A stretch of DNA of 64,000 nt from OLB4 sp002050165. GTDB taxonomy: Bacteria > Bacteroidota > Ignavibacteria > Tepidaquicellales > Tepidaquicellaceae. Shown one piece after another: positions 55,235-63,747 of the stretch (position 1 is its first letter; each line of letters starts with the position of its first letter). The stretch spans positions 205,904 to 269,903 of the forward strand of contig SZPC01000001.1 in assembly GCA_030263475.1 (NCBI GenBank), in the 5' to 3' direction. The notes under the pieces are model-generated. The model did no database searches. It was not told the DNA's origin and worked only from the letters and a program-made list of their open reading frames with translations. The translations under genes were made by a program, and so were the position numbers.

Positions 55235-56320
55235 GATAAAAGATACGATTTTATGAACTCGTCAATTTCGCCGTCCATGACGCCCTGTGTGTCGCTGGTT
55301 TCGTGGTTAGTCCTGTGATCTTTAACCATATTGTATGGATGGAAAACATAACTCCGGATCTGGCTCCCCCACTCAATTTTTTTCTTTGACTTTTCAATTG
55401 ATTCGAGTTTGGAAAGTTCTTTTTCCTTTTCAATTGAATATAACTTTGATTTCAACATCTTCATTGCAATATCCCGGTTTTTACCCTGAGTTCTCTCAGT
55501 TTGACATGAAACAATTACACCGCTCGGAATATGAGTAAGCCTAACGGCAGTTTCAACTTTATTGACATTTTGCCCACCGGCTCCGCCTGATCTGAATGTA
55601 TCCATCTTGATATCGTTCGGATTGATTACGATGTCTATAGTATCATCAATTATTGGTGAAACATAAACAGCCGCGAATGATGTATGTCTTTTCTTATTCG
55701 CATCGAAAGGTGAAATTCTCACAAGGCGATGCACCCCGTTCTCTGCTTTCAAAAATCCGTACGCGTATTCTCCAATAACTTCAATTGTAGCACTTTTAAT
55801 CCCAGCACCATCACCATCGAGACGGTCAATTAACCTCGTCGAATAGCCGCTTCTTTCTGCATAACGAAGATACATCCTTAACAACATTTCTGCCCAATCC
55901 TGCGATTCAGTTCCACCCGCTCCTGAATTTATAGTAATAATAGCGTCCCTTACATCATCAGGATCGGAAAGCATCTTTTTTAGCTCTAAGTCCGCAAGCT
56001 CGTTCTCAAGCGATTTAATCTGACTTTCTATTTCTCCCATTGCGGATTCGTCGCTTTCAGTTTCAGAGAATTCTATCAATAAATCAATATCAGATAGCTT
56101 TAACTCTACCTGCGAGAATTCCTCAATCAGTTTGGAATAATTTGATTTTTGCTGAAGTATTTTTTGAGCAGCAGTATTATCGTCCCAAAACCCTTCGGTT
56201 TCGATTTGTTGGTTTAATAACTCTACCTGTGATTTAAGGTTATCAATGTCAAAGGAACCTCCTCAGATTCAATATCTTTTCGCGCGAATCTTTTAATCTG
56301 TACTTTTGCTGTTCAAACAT
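55231..56320 (-). CDS. prfB: Peptide chain release factor 2 (with programmed +1 frameshift)
   Basis: Terminates translation at UGA and UAA. It begins with ATG at 56320 and reads 23 codons to an in-frame TGA at 56249-56251. A +1 shift there joins a second frame that runs to 55231, giving about 362 residues (DIDNLKSQVELL directly after the shift). The main frame carries the stop-codon recognition motif SPF (VRISPFDANKK) and the hydrolytic GGQ motif (SGGAGGQNVNKVE). The slip site is CTT TGA with AGGAGG one codon upstream, as in E. coli. It is the first gene of the run prfB-lolE-ubiE-TM-rpsR-nuclease, overlapping lolE by 4 bp. Confidence 0.96.
56249..56263 (-). promoter_or_regulatory. Programmed +1 frameshift site of prfB
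   Basis: Reverse strand reads AGG AGG TTC CTT TGA C. The AGGAGG Shine-Dalgarno-like element (56258-56263) sits one codon (TTC) before the slip codon CTT (56252-56254) and the UGA (56249-56251). RF2 shortage at UGA makes the ribosome shift +1, so RF2 level feeds back on its own synthesis. Confidence 0.95.
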
Positions 56321-56350
56321 GATATTTTACGGTGTGAATTTAATTTAATT

Positions 56351-56662
56351 CTATTTTTCAATTTCCATTTTCAGTAATGCGGAAGCAAGTGTTTTACCCT
56401 GTGCATCAAGCTTCAGCGATACCGTCCCCCCTCCGCCGAGTGTATTGTGCAAAATGAAATTTAGAGCGTTAATGTTCGGTAATTCGTAACGCTCAACTTC
56501 ACCTTCACAAATTCCGGTAAAAAACTCTTTCACTTTTTCAGCAGTTACCTCCCTCCGGATTAACTCGTAATCCTCTTTATTGTAGGCAATCAAACCGATA
56601 TTTGCAGCGTCGCCTTTATCACCACTCCTACCGTGACAAATGTCTTTGAGTTTAATTTTCAT
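56351..56662 (-). CDS. AtuA-like C-terminal (ferredoxin-fold) domain protein, stand-alone
   Basis: 103 residues that equal the C-terminal domain of AtuA/DUF1446 proteins: LKDICHGRSGDKGDAANIGL at the start, REVTAEKVKEFF, YELPNINALNFILH and GGGGTVSLKLDAQGK. In full-length AtuA (acyclic terpene utilisation) this domain follows a larger one that is missing here. As a separate small protein it may pair with a larger subunit encoded elsewhere, often near acyl-CoA carboxylase genes, none of which is in this window. It is a single reverse gene 31 bp before the prfB start. Confidence 0.85.
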   Translation of the reverse strand: MKIKLKDICHGRSGDKGDAANIGLIAYNKEDYELIRREVTAEKVKEFFTGICEGEVERYELPNINALNFILHNTLGGGGTVSLKLDAQGKTLASALLKMEIEK

Positions 56663-56961
56663 TTCCTTTGGTATGTTGCTTAAGTTAAAATCTGGTTAAT
56701 CTACCGGATAGGAAGATAAAAATCAGAATTCACTTTCTTTAAATACTTTCGCAAAAAATGAGCGGACTCATTCAACTCCCTATTTATCCGGGTTTGTAAC
56801 CTAAACCCAAAAATCTAAAAACAAACTTATAAAATACTAAAATTCTAAAATATCTGAAATATAACTTATCGTCCTAAAGTAAAATTCGATTTCAATTTTT
56901 TTTTACCAATAACTCCCCTTTAATATTAAAGGATGATTAGATATTTTGTGTAAAAATCAAG

Positions 56962-58554
56962 ATGAAAACTATATTTCTAATATTTTTCCTCCTTTTATTT
57001 TCATCATCCGGAAATACTTTTTCCAAAACAAACGGTCTTAGCTTCGGTGATATCATCTGGCAGATTATTGTACCGGATAACCCCGGAACTTCGTTTCAGG
57101 ACAAACAAATAAGGAGCCTGAAACAAATTCCGGACGTAAATAACGACGGTATAAATGAAGTTATCGTTGCTACTGAAAATTACTGGACACTTTGTTATGA
57201 CGGGTCAAACGGAAATCTTATCTGGCAGTTCAGTACATACTTCGGCAGTATAAATACCGGATCAGTTGACTGGGAAGATGCGGTAGATATTTCTGATGTC
57301 AATAACGATGGTATTTCTGACGTAGTAATCGGATGTGCCGGTGGAAATGAAATGGTTTACGCGTTGAACGGTTTAAACGGTAATGTCCTTTGGGAATATG
57401 GAAATCCCAATAGCACAAGTGATGGCGATATTAAAGCAGTAAGCATAAAATACGATTTCAACGGTGATGGTGTAAAAGACGTACTTGTTTCAGCAAGCGG
57501 AACATCCAACGGCGGAAGGCACTCCGCTATTTGTTTAAACGCTTTAAACGGAAACGAAATATTTGTTCGTGTGTTGCAACAAACTTTCACTGATGATGTT
57601 GTAGCTACTGAATCTGGTGGTGCTATCGGCGCAAATTATAATGGGGCACCGTACAGTATTACCGGTCTCGATTCTGCAGGAAATATTATTTGGAACTCGC
57701 CTGCGCCGAGCGTTATTTGGAGCCTTAAAGAAATTCCGGATGTGAATAACGATAACGGTAAAGATATTCTCGGTCTTAGCGGATTTAACGCATCAATATA
57801 TTGTCTTACCGGAGATGCAGGTGCATCAGTCTGGAGCAATACGCTCGGTACCGGAAATAACGGTAAAATTGCTTTACTCGATGATGCCAATGGAAATAAT
57901 TCAATTGACTTCACGCTCTCAGCGCCTCAGGTTGCTTACCGGATTGATTCAAAAACCGGAACAACTATCTGGTCAAAAAGTCTCAATTCATCTTATATCC
58001 GAGGAGTTGATAATTTAGGAGATGTTAACATTGATGGTATAGACGATATCGTTTTCGCAACCCAACTTCCACCACGATTGTTAGTCCTGAATGGCGCGGA
58101 TGGTAATATATTATTTGATTATAGTTTCGGTAGCTCTATAAATGAACGAGGTGACAGGGCTGCTGTGCTTAACGACATTAATTCTAACGGCATCAATGAA
58201 TTTCTCGGCGGCAATCGCGAAGGCAGAGTCATTTGTTTTTATGGTGGCAATGGTATTATCCAATCAGCTGCTTCCGGAGATGAACTCCCGGATGAATTTA
58301 GTCTCAGACAAAATTATCCCAACCCGTTTAACCCTTCAACGGTGATTGAATTCGAACTCCCCCATCGTAGCTTCGTAACTTTAAAAGTTTTCAATACCAT
58401 TGGAAAAGAGGTTAATACAATTGTCAGCTCTGAGTTGAATCACGGATTGCATAGGTTTACATTTGAAGCGGAAAATCTACCTGCCGGCTTATATTTCTAT
58501 ACTCTGAATGCAGATAATTTTCGGGAAACAAAAAGAATGATTTTAATAAAATAG
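56962..58554 (+). CDS. Secreted FG-GAP/VCBS repeat protein with T9SS type A sorting domain
   Basis: 530 residues. Signal peptide (about 1-20). The body has repeated calcium-binding-like elements (DVNNDGINEVIV, DVNNDGISDVVIG, DFNGDGVKDVLVS, DVNIDGIDDIVF), as in FG-GAP or PQQ-like propellers. The C-terminal 85 residues begin FSLRQNYPNPFNPSTVIEF and end with LPAGLYFYTLNADNF, the T9SS type A sorting domain in the YPNPFNPST form that is frequent in Ignavibacteria. The protein is secreted or attached to the outer surface; its function is unknown. Confidence 0.9.
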   Translation: MKTIFLIFFLLLFSSSGNTFSKTNGLSFGDIIWQIIVPDNPGTSFQDKQIRSLKQIPDVNNDGINEVIVATENYWTLCYDGSNGNLIWQFSTYFGSINTGSVDWEDAVDISDVNNDGISDVVIGCAGGNEMVYALNGLNGNVLWEYGNPNSTSDGDIKAVSIKYDFNGDGVKDVLVSASGTSNGGRHSAICLNALNGNEIFVRVLQQTFTDDVVATESGGAIGANYNGAPYSITGLDSAGNIIWNSPAPSVIWSLKEIPDVNNDNGKDILGLSGFNASIYCLTGDAGASVWSNTLGTGNNGKIALLDDANGNNSIDFTLSAPQVAYRIDSKTGTTIWSKSLNSSYIRGVDNLGDVNIDGIDDIVFATQLPPRLLVLNGADGNILFDYSFGSSINERGDRAAVLNDINSNGINEFLGGNREGRVICFYGGNGIIQSAASGDELPDEFSLRQNYPNPFNPSTVIEFELPHRSFVTLKVFNTIGKEVNTIVSSELNHGLHRFTFEAENLPAGLYFYTLNADNFRETKRMILIK

Positions 58555-58684
58555 TCTCATTTTTCGGACACGGTAAAAATTATTCGATTTTTAAGTAAAC
58601 GTTATTAACGGGATTTCGGACATATGAAATTTTATAAACTAAATTAATTTCAACAAAGGGATAAACAAAAGGAAAGGTTTCAAA

Positions 58685-59119
58685 ATGGATTTGTTCATGA
58701 AAGCTGCTATTGATGAAGCTAAAAAAAGCTTGGGAACGGGTGGAATACCAATAGGTTCGGTTTTGGTTAAAGGCGGAGAGATAATCGGCAGGGGTCACAA
58801 CAAACGGGTTCAGGAAAACAATCCGGTGATGCACGCAGAAACCGATGCACTGCATAACGCAGGACGGATTGGGTCATACCGAAACACAGTTTTATATTCA
58901 ACTTTGATGCCTTGTTATTTCTGCGCCGGCGCTGCCGTTCAATTCGGTATAAGCAAAGTGGTTGTTGGAGAATCTAAAACATTCACTGGAGCGCGGAAGT
59001 TTATGGAAGACCACGGAATCACTGTTGTTGATTTGAATTTACCGGAGTGCATCGAAATGATGGAAAAATTTATTAACGAAAACCCAAAATTATGGCAGGA
59101 AGATATAGGTGAATTGTAG
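58685..59119 (+). CDS. Nucleobase deaminase, yeast-type cytosine deaminase family
   Basis: 144 residues of the zinc-dependent cytidine deaminase superfamily. The zinc site is HAETD (H and E of HAE, near residue 50) and PCYFC (PCxxC, near 80). The C terminus, MMEKFINENPKLWQEDIGEL, matches the tail of the yeast Fcy1-type cytosine deaminase, so cytosine to uracil is the best guess; a guanine or other base is possible. It is the last gene before the high-GC island, about 95 bp from the left-hand copy of the short flanking repeat. Confidence 0.85.
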   Translation: MDLFMKAAIDEAKKSLGTGGIPIGSVLVKGGEIIGRGHNKRVQENNPVMHAETDALHNAGRIGSYRNTVLYSTLMPCYFCAGAAVQFGISKVVVGESKTFTGARKFMEDHGITVVDLNLPECIEMMEKFINENPKLWQEDIGEL

Positions 59120-59210
59120 ATCTCTAATTTGACAAAAATAATCCAACCCGTTTTCATGAACATGTTCACCTAATCAGATATCACGATGTATTTAGAGATT
59201 CGTTTCCATC

Positions 59211-59237
59211 ATTGTTATAATGGAGCAAATTCAAAGA
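59211..59237. repeat. Left flank of island: short imperfect direct repeat, copy 1
   Basis: ATTGTTATAATGGAGCAAAT followed by TCAAAGA. The block GGAGCAA(A)TTCAAAG recurs at 63471-63497 in the same orientation, with about 21 matches over 27 columns and one 1-nt gap. It lies near the left edge of the GC-rich block. The match is short and could be chance. Confidence 0.3.
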
Positions 59238-59415
59238 ACATGTTGTACAGCATTGACCTCACCCGCCCCACGGCACCAAATACAAGATTGCTGGCGCCGA
59301 TTGTACCGAACTGTGCATCCGCTGTTACGATAATTTTTATTCCCGCCTCGCGCGCAGCATTTAGCATTTCGTTTATATGATCGTAATCAGAACGCAAGTC
59401 ACCTTCCGTTCGCAC
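59215..59415 (-). pseudogene. Unidentified gene fragment at the xdhC junction
   Basis: 66 codons from a GTG at 59415, overlapping the xdhC remnant in another frame. It reads DYDHINEMLNAAREAGIKII, then VTADAQFG, SNLVFGAVGRVRSML and ends FFEFAPL at TAA. Composition is protein-like, with an alpha/beta look (helix then strand GIKIIVTAD), but the family was not recognised and no usual start is present. It probably is the tail of another gene joined to the xdhC start by deletion or rearrangement. Confidence 0.4.
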
Positions 59416-59456
59416 AGTTCAGCCAGAACCAGCAACCATTCGTGGTTAACATACAT
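59373..59456 (-). pseudogene. xdhC: Truncated xdhC (5' remnant)
   Basis: ATG at 59456 overlaps the xdhB TGA (TGATG), the usual coupled arrangement. The frame gives 27 residues, NHEWLLVLAELCERK then CVLITII, which match the first 25 or so residues of XdhC, the chaperone that inserts sulfurated molybdenum cofactor in xanthine dehydrogenase. A TAA at 59373 then stops it and the following DNA no longer encodes XdhC (the expected E-x-x-GSAPRE motif is absent). Confidence 0.65.
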
Positions 59457-61768
59457 CAGGACGCTGACCTTGCTTTCGTGATCGCGCGCAATACCTCTTC
59501 CGGCGTTGCCGGGGCATTGAGGACTATGGGGCCTTTCCCCGTGGCAGCTATGGCATCCTTTATTGCCAGAAACACCGATACGCTCAGCATCAGGGGTGGC
59601 TCACCAACAGCCTTGGAGCGGTAAACAGTGTTTTCTTGATTTTCACGATCAAACAGGGCAACGCGAAAATCATCGGGAATATCGCGGCTTGTAGGAATTT
59701 TGTAAGTGCTGGGAGCATGAGTTTTGAGCACACCCTTCTCATCCCAATATAGCTCCTCCGACGTCAGCCAGCCCGTCCCCTGCACAAAGCCACCCTCGAT
59801 CTGGCCGATATCGATAGCCGGATTTAACGAATTACCGACATCGTGCAGGATATCGGTGCGCAAAATATTATACTCACCGGTCAATGTGTCGATAATAACC
59901 TCGGATATCGCGGCGCCGTAAGCAAAATAAAAAAAGGGCCGACCTTTTGCCGCTTCCTTATCCCAATGCAGTTTGGGTGTTCTGTAATACCCGGTTGAAG
60001 ACAGTGAAACACGGTTCTCATAGGCGTGGGAGACCAATTCCGCAAAATTAACAAGCTGGCTGCCTATGCGGACGCCCTCTTTTTCAAAGCGGATAGCATC
60101 TTTTTCAACATCAAAATGCCTGGCAGCAAAATCAACCAGGCGCTCCTTAATAATCCGAGCCGCAGCCTGCGCTGCCTTACCGTTCAAATCCGAACCGCTG
60201 GATGCTGCTGTTGCCGATGTATTGGGTACCTTGCCCGTACTCGTTGCGGTAATTTTAACCCGGCTAATATCGACATTGAATTCCGCGGCAACGACCTGGG
60301 CGACCTTGGTATGAAGCCCCTGCCCCATTTCTGTTCCGCCGTGATTGAGATGAATGCTTCCATCCTTGTAAACATGAATTAAGGCACCTGCCTGATTGAG
60401 CATTTTTAGAGTAAAGCTGATGCCGAATTTCACCGGGGTTAAGGCGATACCTTTTTTCAGGATCCTGTTCCTATCATTGAAGGTGCGGATATCCTCAATG
60501 CGCCTTGCATATTCGCCTGTTGCTTCCAGACGGGCAAGGATATCTGGGAGGATATTATCTTCCACCGTCATGCCGTAATGTGTGGTGCAGCGGTTTTCAA
60601 GCGCTCCGGCGGCGTCATAAAGATTGATTTTCCGTACAGCCAGCGGGTCTTTGCCAAGATATCTTGCGATTTCATCGATAATATTCTCAATGACCAGCAG
60701 ACCCTGCGGGCCGCCGAAACCACGGAACGCCGTGTGCGAAACCATATTGGTCTTGCAGCGATATGCCGTTACGCGGGCATTGCCCAAATAATAGGCATTG
60801 TCAGAATGAAACATGGCGCGATCTACAACCGCATTTGAAAGATCCGCCGACATACCGCAATTAGCGGCGAGATCGATCTCAATTCCCTCGATCCGACCTT
60901 GTTCGTCAAACCCTACCTTCCAGGCTGCATGAAAGGGATGACGCTTGCCGGTCAGGGTCATGTCATCGTCCCTGTCCAGCCGCAACTTGACCGGGCTGCC
61001 GGTTTTGCTTGCAAGCAGGGCGGCGATACAAGCAATCAGCGAGGCCTGGCTCTCTTTCCCCCCAAAGGCACCGCCCATCCGCCGTACATCAACCGTAACC
61101 GCATGATCCGAAAGGCCAAGCACCCGCGCGATCAGATGTTGCACCTCGGAGGGGTGCTGCGTTGATGACCAGCAGTGCATGTCACCGCTTTCCTGCGGCG
61201 TCGCCATGGCGATCTGACCTTCAAGGTAGAAATGATCCTGACCGCCAATCTCAAGTTCTCCCTGCAGGCGGTGAGCCGCTTTTTCTATGCCTGCAGTACT
61301 GTCGCCAATTTGCATCGTACAGGTTTCGCCGACAAAGGATTGCGCCTTGATGGCATCGCGAACGTTCAAAAGCGCCGGCAACTCCTCATATTCGATAACG
61401 GCTTTATGCGCGGCTTTTCGGGCAAGCTCTCTCGTCGTTGCCGCCACTGCCAGTACGGCCTGACCCGCGTAAAAGACCTCATCTTCGGCAAAAACCGGAT
61501 CACCACTGAATACTGGTGCAACATCATTTATACCGGGAATATCCGCTGCCGTAATTACGGCATGGACGCCATCGCTGTAACATTCAGATATATCTATTTT
61601 CCTGATGCGGGCGTGGGCATAAGGACTTTGCAGCACATATGCATGAAGACATCCCTGAGGCTCCCGGATATCGTCTGTGTAAACAGCTTCCCCCGATACA
61701 TGCAGCGTCGCGCTGTCATGGGGAATCGCTTCCCCGACGCCGCCCTTTATTACCGTCTTATCCGTCAT
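59456..61768 (-). CDS. xdhB: Xanthine dehydrogenase, molybdenum-binding large subunit
   Basis: 770 residues, the length of the bacterial XdhB type. Molybdopterin and substrate site motifs in order: GQDHFYLEGQ (about 175-184), RMGGAFGGKE (about 229-238), FRGFGGPQG (about 345-353), GTEMGQGLHTK and KAVGEPPLM with the active-site glutamate near 722. With XdhA it oxidises hypoxanthine to xanthine and xanthine to urate. Its start overlaps xdhA by 11 bp and its stop overlaps the truncated xdhC. Base composition is clearly higher in G+C (about half) than the genes to the left, which suggests a foreign, proteobacteria-like origin. Confidence 0.96.
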   Translation of the reverse strand: MTDKTVIKGGVGEAIPHDSATLHVSGEAVYTDDIREPQGCLHAYVLQSPYAHARIRKIDISECYSDGVHAVITAADIPGINDVAPVFSGDPVFAEDEVFYAGQAVLAVAATTRELARKAAHKAVIEYEELPALLNVRDAIKAQSFVGETCTMQIGDSTAGIEKAAHRLQGELEIGGQDHFYLEGQIAMATPQESGDMHCWSSTQHPSEVQHLIARVLGLSDHAVTVDVRRMGGAFGGKESQASLIACIAALLASKTGSPVKLRLDRDDDMTLTGKRHPFHAAWKVGFDEQGRIEGIEIDLAANCGMSADLSNAVVDRAMFHSDNAYYLGNARVTAYRCKTNMVSHTAFRGFGGPQGLLVIENIIDEIARYLGKDPLAVRKINLYDAAGALENRCTTHYGMTVEDNILPDILARLEATGEYARRIEDIRTFNDRNRILKKGIALTPVKFGISFTLKMLNQAGALIHVYKDGSIHLNHGGTEMGQGLHTKVAQVVAAEFNVDISRVKITATSTGKVPNTSATAASSGSDLNGKAAQAAARIIKERLVDFAARHFDVEKDAIRFEKEGVRIGSQLVNFAELVSHAYENRVSLSSTGYYRTPKLHWDKEAAKGRPFFYFAYGAAISEVIIDTLTGEYNILRTDILHDVGNSLNPAIDIGQIEGGFVQGTGWLTSEELYWDEKGVLKTHAPSTYKIPTSRDIPDDFRVALFDRENQENTVYRSKAVGEPPLMLSVSVFLAIKDAIAATGKGPIVLNAPATPEEVLRAITKARSAS

Positions 61769-63200
61769 TGCCGTAGATTCTTAATTTAGTTCCGGGCTCG
61801 CTGGTTTCGATATAGAAACGATAAAGCAGATTTTGCGCGCTCACCATGCGGTATTCAGCCGATGCCCGCATATCCTTAATGGGAGTGTAATCCTGCGCCA
61901 GAAATTGCATTGCCTCCCGCACGGTTTCATCAGTCCACTGCCTGCCCGTAAGGTATTTTTCGACATTAAGGGCGCGCTTCGGGGTCGCCGCCATACCGCC
62001 AAAAGCTATTCTGGCGCTTTTAATGGTTTTGCCGTCCATCGTCAGGGCAAAGGCGGAGCAAACAGCCGAGATATCCTGATCGAACCGTTTGGATAACTTG
62101 TAAGTTTTAAACAGGACATTAGCCGCTTTACCCGGAACGATGATTTTTTCAATGAATTCACCCGGCATCCGGTCCTGTTTACCGTAGGAGATAAAATAAT
62201 CTTCCAAAGCAATCATCCTCACGCCCGCAGCAGAGCGCAAAACCAGCTTCGCGCCCAGAGCGATCAATGGTGGCATGCCATCACCGATGGGCGAACCGTT
62301 GGCAATATTGCCGCCAACAGTACCAGAATTCCTTATCTGGGTCGAGGCAAAGCGCTGCAGCAGCACCTCCATGCTTTCATCATAAGCCGCCAGTTTTTCA
62401 AATGCCTGCGTATAACTTACCGCTGCGCCAATCTCCAGATTGCCGTCGGTTTCATTTATTTCATGCAGTTCTGCAATGGCGCCCGTGTAAATCAGGGTCA
62501 TAAGGAGCTTATGCTGCTTCGTTACCCACAGCCCGACATCCGTACCGCCGGCAAGAAGTATCGCCTCAGGATTTTCGGTAACAAGGCCGGCAAGTTCATC
62601 CGCCGTCCGGGGCGCAAAATATTTCTGCCCTTGCACCTCATAGGTCAACAGCGCATCTCGTTGCAGCGAATGAAGAAGCTGCGCATCTGACGGCAAGTGA
62701 ACTTTCCCCTTGCGGGCAGCAGTGCTTGCGGCATCGAGGATCGGGCGATAACCGGTGCAACGGCATAAATTTCCGGCAAGTGAATCCTGAATATCTTCCT
62801 TCGAGGGAACGGGTGTGTTCTCGAGCAATCCGACCAGCGACATGACAAAGCCCGGTGTGCAAAAACCACATTGCGAGCCGTGACAATCCACCATGGCTTG
62901 TTGCACCGGATGAAGACTGCCACCAGCCAGTACCTTTAAATATTCGACAGTAATAAGGTGCTTGCCGTCCAGCACGGGCAAAAACATAATACAGCTATTC
63001 ACCGTATGATATCTGATTGCGCCATTTGCCAGCGTACCGACAATGACTGTGCAGGCGCCGCAATCCCCTTCCGCGCAGCCTTCCTTGGTGCCGGTTAAAT
63101 GTTCGACGGTCCGCAAATACTGCAGAACGGTTGTGGTCGGAGACAAATCCGCGACCTCCCGTAATTTTCCGTTAAGTATAAACCTGATCGTGTCGGCCAT
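61758..63200 (-). CDS. xdhA: Xanthine dehydrogenase, iron-sulfur/FAD small subunit
   Basis: 480 residues. Two [2Fe-2S] domains: EGCAEGDCGACTVIVG (about 40-55) and CGFCTPGFVMS with NLCRCTGYRP (about 110-155). The FAD domain follows: ILLAGGTDVGLW (about 213-224) and NSGTVGGNIANGSPIGD (about 292-308). This is the electron-transfer subunit of the two-subunit bacterial enzyme, passing electrons to NAD+. The ATG at 63200 gives MADTIRFILNGKLREV. It overlaps xdhB by 11 bp. The stretch upstream is of mixed composition with no neighbouring purine gene. Confidence 0.96.
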   Translation of the reverse strand: MADTIRFILNGKLREVADLSPTTTVLQYLRTVEHLTGTKEGCAEGDCGACTVIVGTLANGAIRYHTVNSCIMFLPVLDGKHLITVEYLKVLAGGSLHPVQQAMVDCHGSQCGFCTPGFVMSLVGLLENTPVPSKEDIQDSLAGNLCRCTGYRPILDAASTAARKGKVHLPSDAQLLHSLQRDALLTYEVQGQKYFAPRTADELAGLVTENPEAILLAGGTDVGLWVTKQHKLLMTLIYTGAIAELHEINETDGNLEIGAAVSYTQAFEKLAAYDESMEVLLQRFASTQIRNSGTVGGNIANGSPIGDGMPPLIALGAKLVLRSAAGVRMIALEDYFISYGKQDRMPGEFIEKIIVPGKAANVLFKTYKLSKRFDQDISAVCSAFALTMDGKTIKSARIAFGGMAATPKRALNVEKYLTGRQWTDETVREAMQFLAQDYTPIKDMRASAEYRMVSAQNLLYRFYIETSEPGTKLRIYGNDG

Positions 63201-63747
63201 CTTTAATTGCTAATACATTTAAACCTAATAAGGAGTTTTATCTTAGTTGTCGTGCCACGCTTCAAAACCCTGATCGATTTACCATGCAATGATGGTGTGA
63301 GCCGGACGGTATATGCTTTGCCGGGCATGGCGATCTGCTGATATAAAAAGACATCGTCAAATTTATTGTTGCGGTATCAAGCTGATGTTGGTATAAAAAC
63401 CCCTGACGATACGCGCCCAGTAAATAGCTACCAGACATATCGGGATTGCTTGCAACTGCTGGCATCAATCCTTGTTGTAGCGGAGCAATTCAAAGGATGA
63501 GCGGGGTTTTGTCTGACCAGTCAATAGGTTTTTTACCATAAGTCATTCGATTCAATGAATATAGAAGAGCGACTATAGCTACCATAATAGGAATCACAAC
63601 AATATATGTCAGTACTTCAATAATTCTATAACTTAATACAATTATTGTAATATTTCAACACATTGGCAAAACTTGACGACATATCACTTGAACTCCTCTT
63701 TAATACAAAGGACTTTTTTGAAGGCATCAAGTCCGGCAACTATCAAT
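63201..63747. other. Island edge and probable CRISPR upstream region, no gene seen
   Basis: 547 bp. G+C-rich DNA continues to about 63500, then turns AT-rich before the array. A 68-codon reverse frame (63262-63468) reads through it but was not recognised. At 63592-63600 the sequence AATCACAAC is complementary to the first nine bases of the CRISPR repeat, too short to claim a tracrRNA anti-repeat. Confidence 0.45.
63471..63497. repeat. Right flank of island: short imperfect direct repeat, copy 2
   Basis: CTTGTTGTAGCGGAGCAATT followed by CAAAGGA, related to 59211-59237 in the same orientation. It sits at the point where the composition falls back to AT-rich, 251 bp before the CRISPR array. Confidence 0.3.

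Noticed and set aside
59442..62690. Many forward frames across the xdh genes
   Set aside because: Shadows caused by higher G+C content; the reverse frames carry full XdhA and XdhB motifs.
63262..63468. Reverse 68-codon frame upstream of xdhA
   Set aside because: No recognised domain, and it lies in the mixed-composition edge of the island. Could be the remnant of a lost gene, but not supportable.
63592..63600. AATCACAAC, complementary to the first nine bases of the CRISPR repeat (possible tracrRNA anti-repeat)
   Set aside because: Only 9 bp pair; the adjoining bases do not continue the anti-repeat and no terminator follows closely.
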